Shown one piece after another: positions 63,757 to 64,000 of a stretch of 64,000 bases of DNA. Every line of letters begins with the position of its first letter. Positions within the stretch are counted from its first letter, which is position 1. Origin of the DNA: Staphylococcus nepalensis (lineage in GTDB: Bacteria > Bacillota > Bacilli > Staphylococcales > Staphylococcaceae); NCBI RefSeq assembly GCF_014635045.1, contig NZ_BMCF01000005.1:59273-123272 (forward strand), written 5' to 3'. Below the pieces are notes generated by a model. The model had not been told where the DNA came from. It ran no database searches and was given only the letters and a program-made list of their open reading frames with translations. A program made the position numbers and the translations under genes.

Positions 63757-64000
63757 TTACATTAAGCGTTTCTTACTAAATTTATTATATACCCATCTAA
63801 TTAATAATGCTGCACTAATAAATAACCCAATATAACCAAATGTTTTAAATACAAAGTTCACGAGATCCACAAACCCAATGAAACTTAAGATAAAGGCTAC
63901 AATTAATGAAATCGTTAATAGCGTCACATAGCCCTTACTACTTGGCTGTGTAAACCTACTTAAAAATGGATACAGCATACCAATACAACTATTAAAGATA
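63757..64000 (-). CDS. C-terminal part of a membrane protein (possibly YkvI family)
   Basis: The open frame continues past the window edge without a stop; codons before the internal ATG at 63978 read IFNSCIG. At least 80 residues are visible, with two hydrophobic helices (LLTISLIVAFILSFIGFV and GYIGLFISAALLIRWVY, near 20-37 and 48-64) and a Lys/Arg-rich end. The composition and the GFVDLVN...GYIGLF pattern suggest the C-terminus of a YkvI-like or related amino-acid-transporter-fold protein. The assignment is tentative. Confidence 0.6.
   Translation of the reverse strand, partial: IFNSCIGMLYPFLSRFTQPSSKGYVTLLTISLIVAFILSFIGFVDLVNFVFKTFGYIGLFISAALLIRWVYNKFSKKRLM

Overview
This is a low-GC staphylococcal chromosome segment. 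Recognisable genes include the mevalonate operon (mvaK1-mvaD-mvaK2), pta-lipL, hemQ, ung, pdxK, a vraABC-like operon, hxlAB, nagB, the bacillithiol deacetylase bshB2, folE2, azo1, tadA, two deoxynucleoside kinases and ilvE, in an order close to the S. aureus argS-to-ilvE interval. A FusB-family gene of the kind carried chromosomally by S. saprophyticus and S. cohnii, and a CsbX/RbtT-type pentitol locus, point to the saprophyticus/cohnii/xylosus group. Species is not proven. I see no phage, CRISPR array, rRNA or tRNA.

Layout. 1-6.9 kb: ywiB-argS, YwhD, a YwfO-like HD protein, an acetyltransferase, a flavin oxidoreductase and an aldo/keto reductase, all on the minus strand. 7.7-11.4 kb: plus-strand pentitol-type operon (FGGY kinase, CsbX/RbtT transporter, short-chain dehydrogenase) behind a promoter with a catabolite-response element (cre) at +1. 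12.2-18.7 kb: a sugar cluster with two Gfo/Idh oxidoreductases, a ThuA protein, a TIM-barrel isomerase/lyase, an RpiR regulator and a PTS EIIBC with its own cre. These are the parts of a 3-keto-glycoside route. 18.9-19.3 kb: wreck of an IS1182-family element between two copies of one hairpin. 19.4-25.7 kb: isoprenoid precursor synthesis, lipoylation, acetate and haem genes. 25.9-26.05 kb: a probable RsaA small RNA with a SigB-like promoter. 26.2-29.5 kb: a split ThrE-type exporter, a decayed MFS gene and padR-chrA. 29.7-33.8 kb: an APC permease, ung-ywdI-ywdK and pdxK. 34-40 kb: a 56-codon gene, an ASCH protein, a ProP-type transporter and the vra-like acyl operon. 40.6-52.8 kb: hxlAB, nagB, yojF-bshB2-folE2, an AraC and a SarA-type regulator, azo1, a Cof hydrolase, tadA, the kinases, an internally duplicated small protein, a HAD phosphatase and a cupin. 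53-59.5 kb: ilvE with a CodY box, a threonine dehydrogenase-like protein, the fusidic-acid protection gene with leader peptide and attenuator, a LysR/MFS divergon and an SRPBCC protein. 60-64 kb: glutamate dehydrogenase, a ureohydrolase and an NRAMP-fold transporter with altered metal-site motifs, then the end of a membrane protein that runs off the window.

How genes work together. The best candidate for something undescribed is the 61.4-63.7 kb pair. The ureohydrolase has a Cys at a usual metal Asp position, and the NRAMP-like transporter has lost DPGN and MPHN. The two share one promoter abutted by a CodY-like box and lie next to glutamate dehydrogenase, which suggests uptake and hydrolysis of an organic guanidino or formimino compound feeding glutamate. 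The 12-18.7 kb cluster is the second candidate. Many starts were placed by Shine-Dalgarno position, and several are TTG. All assignments come from reading the sequence; no database search was run.
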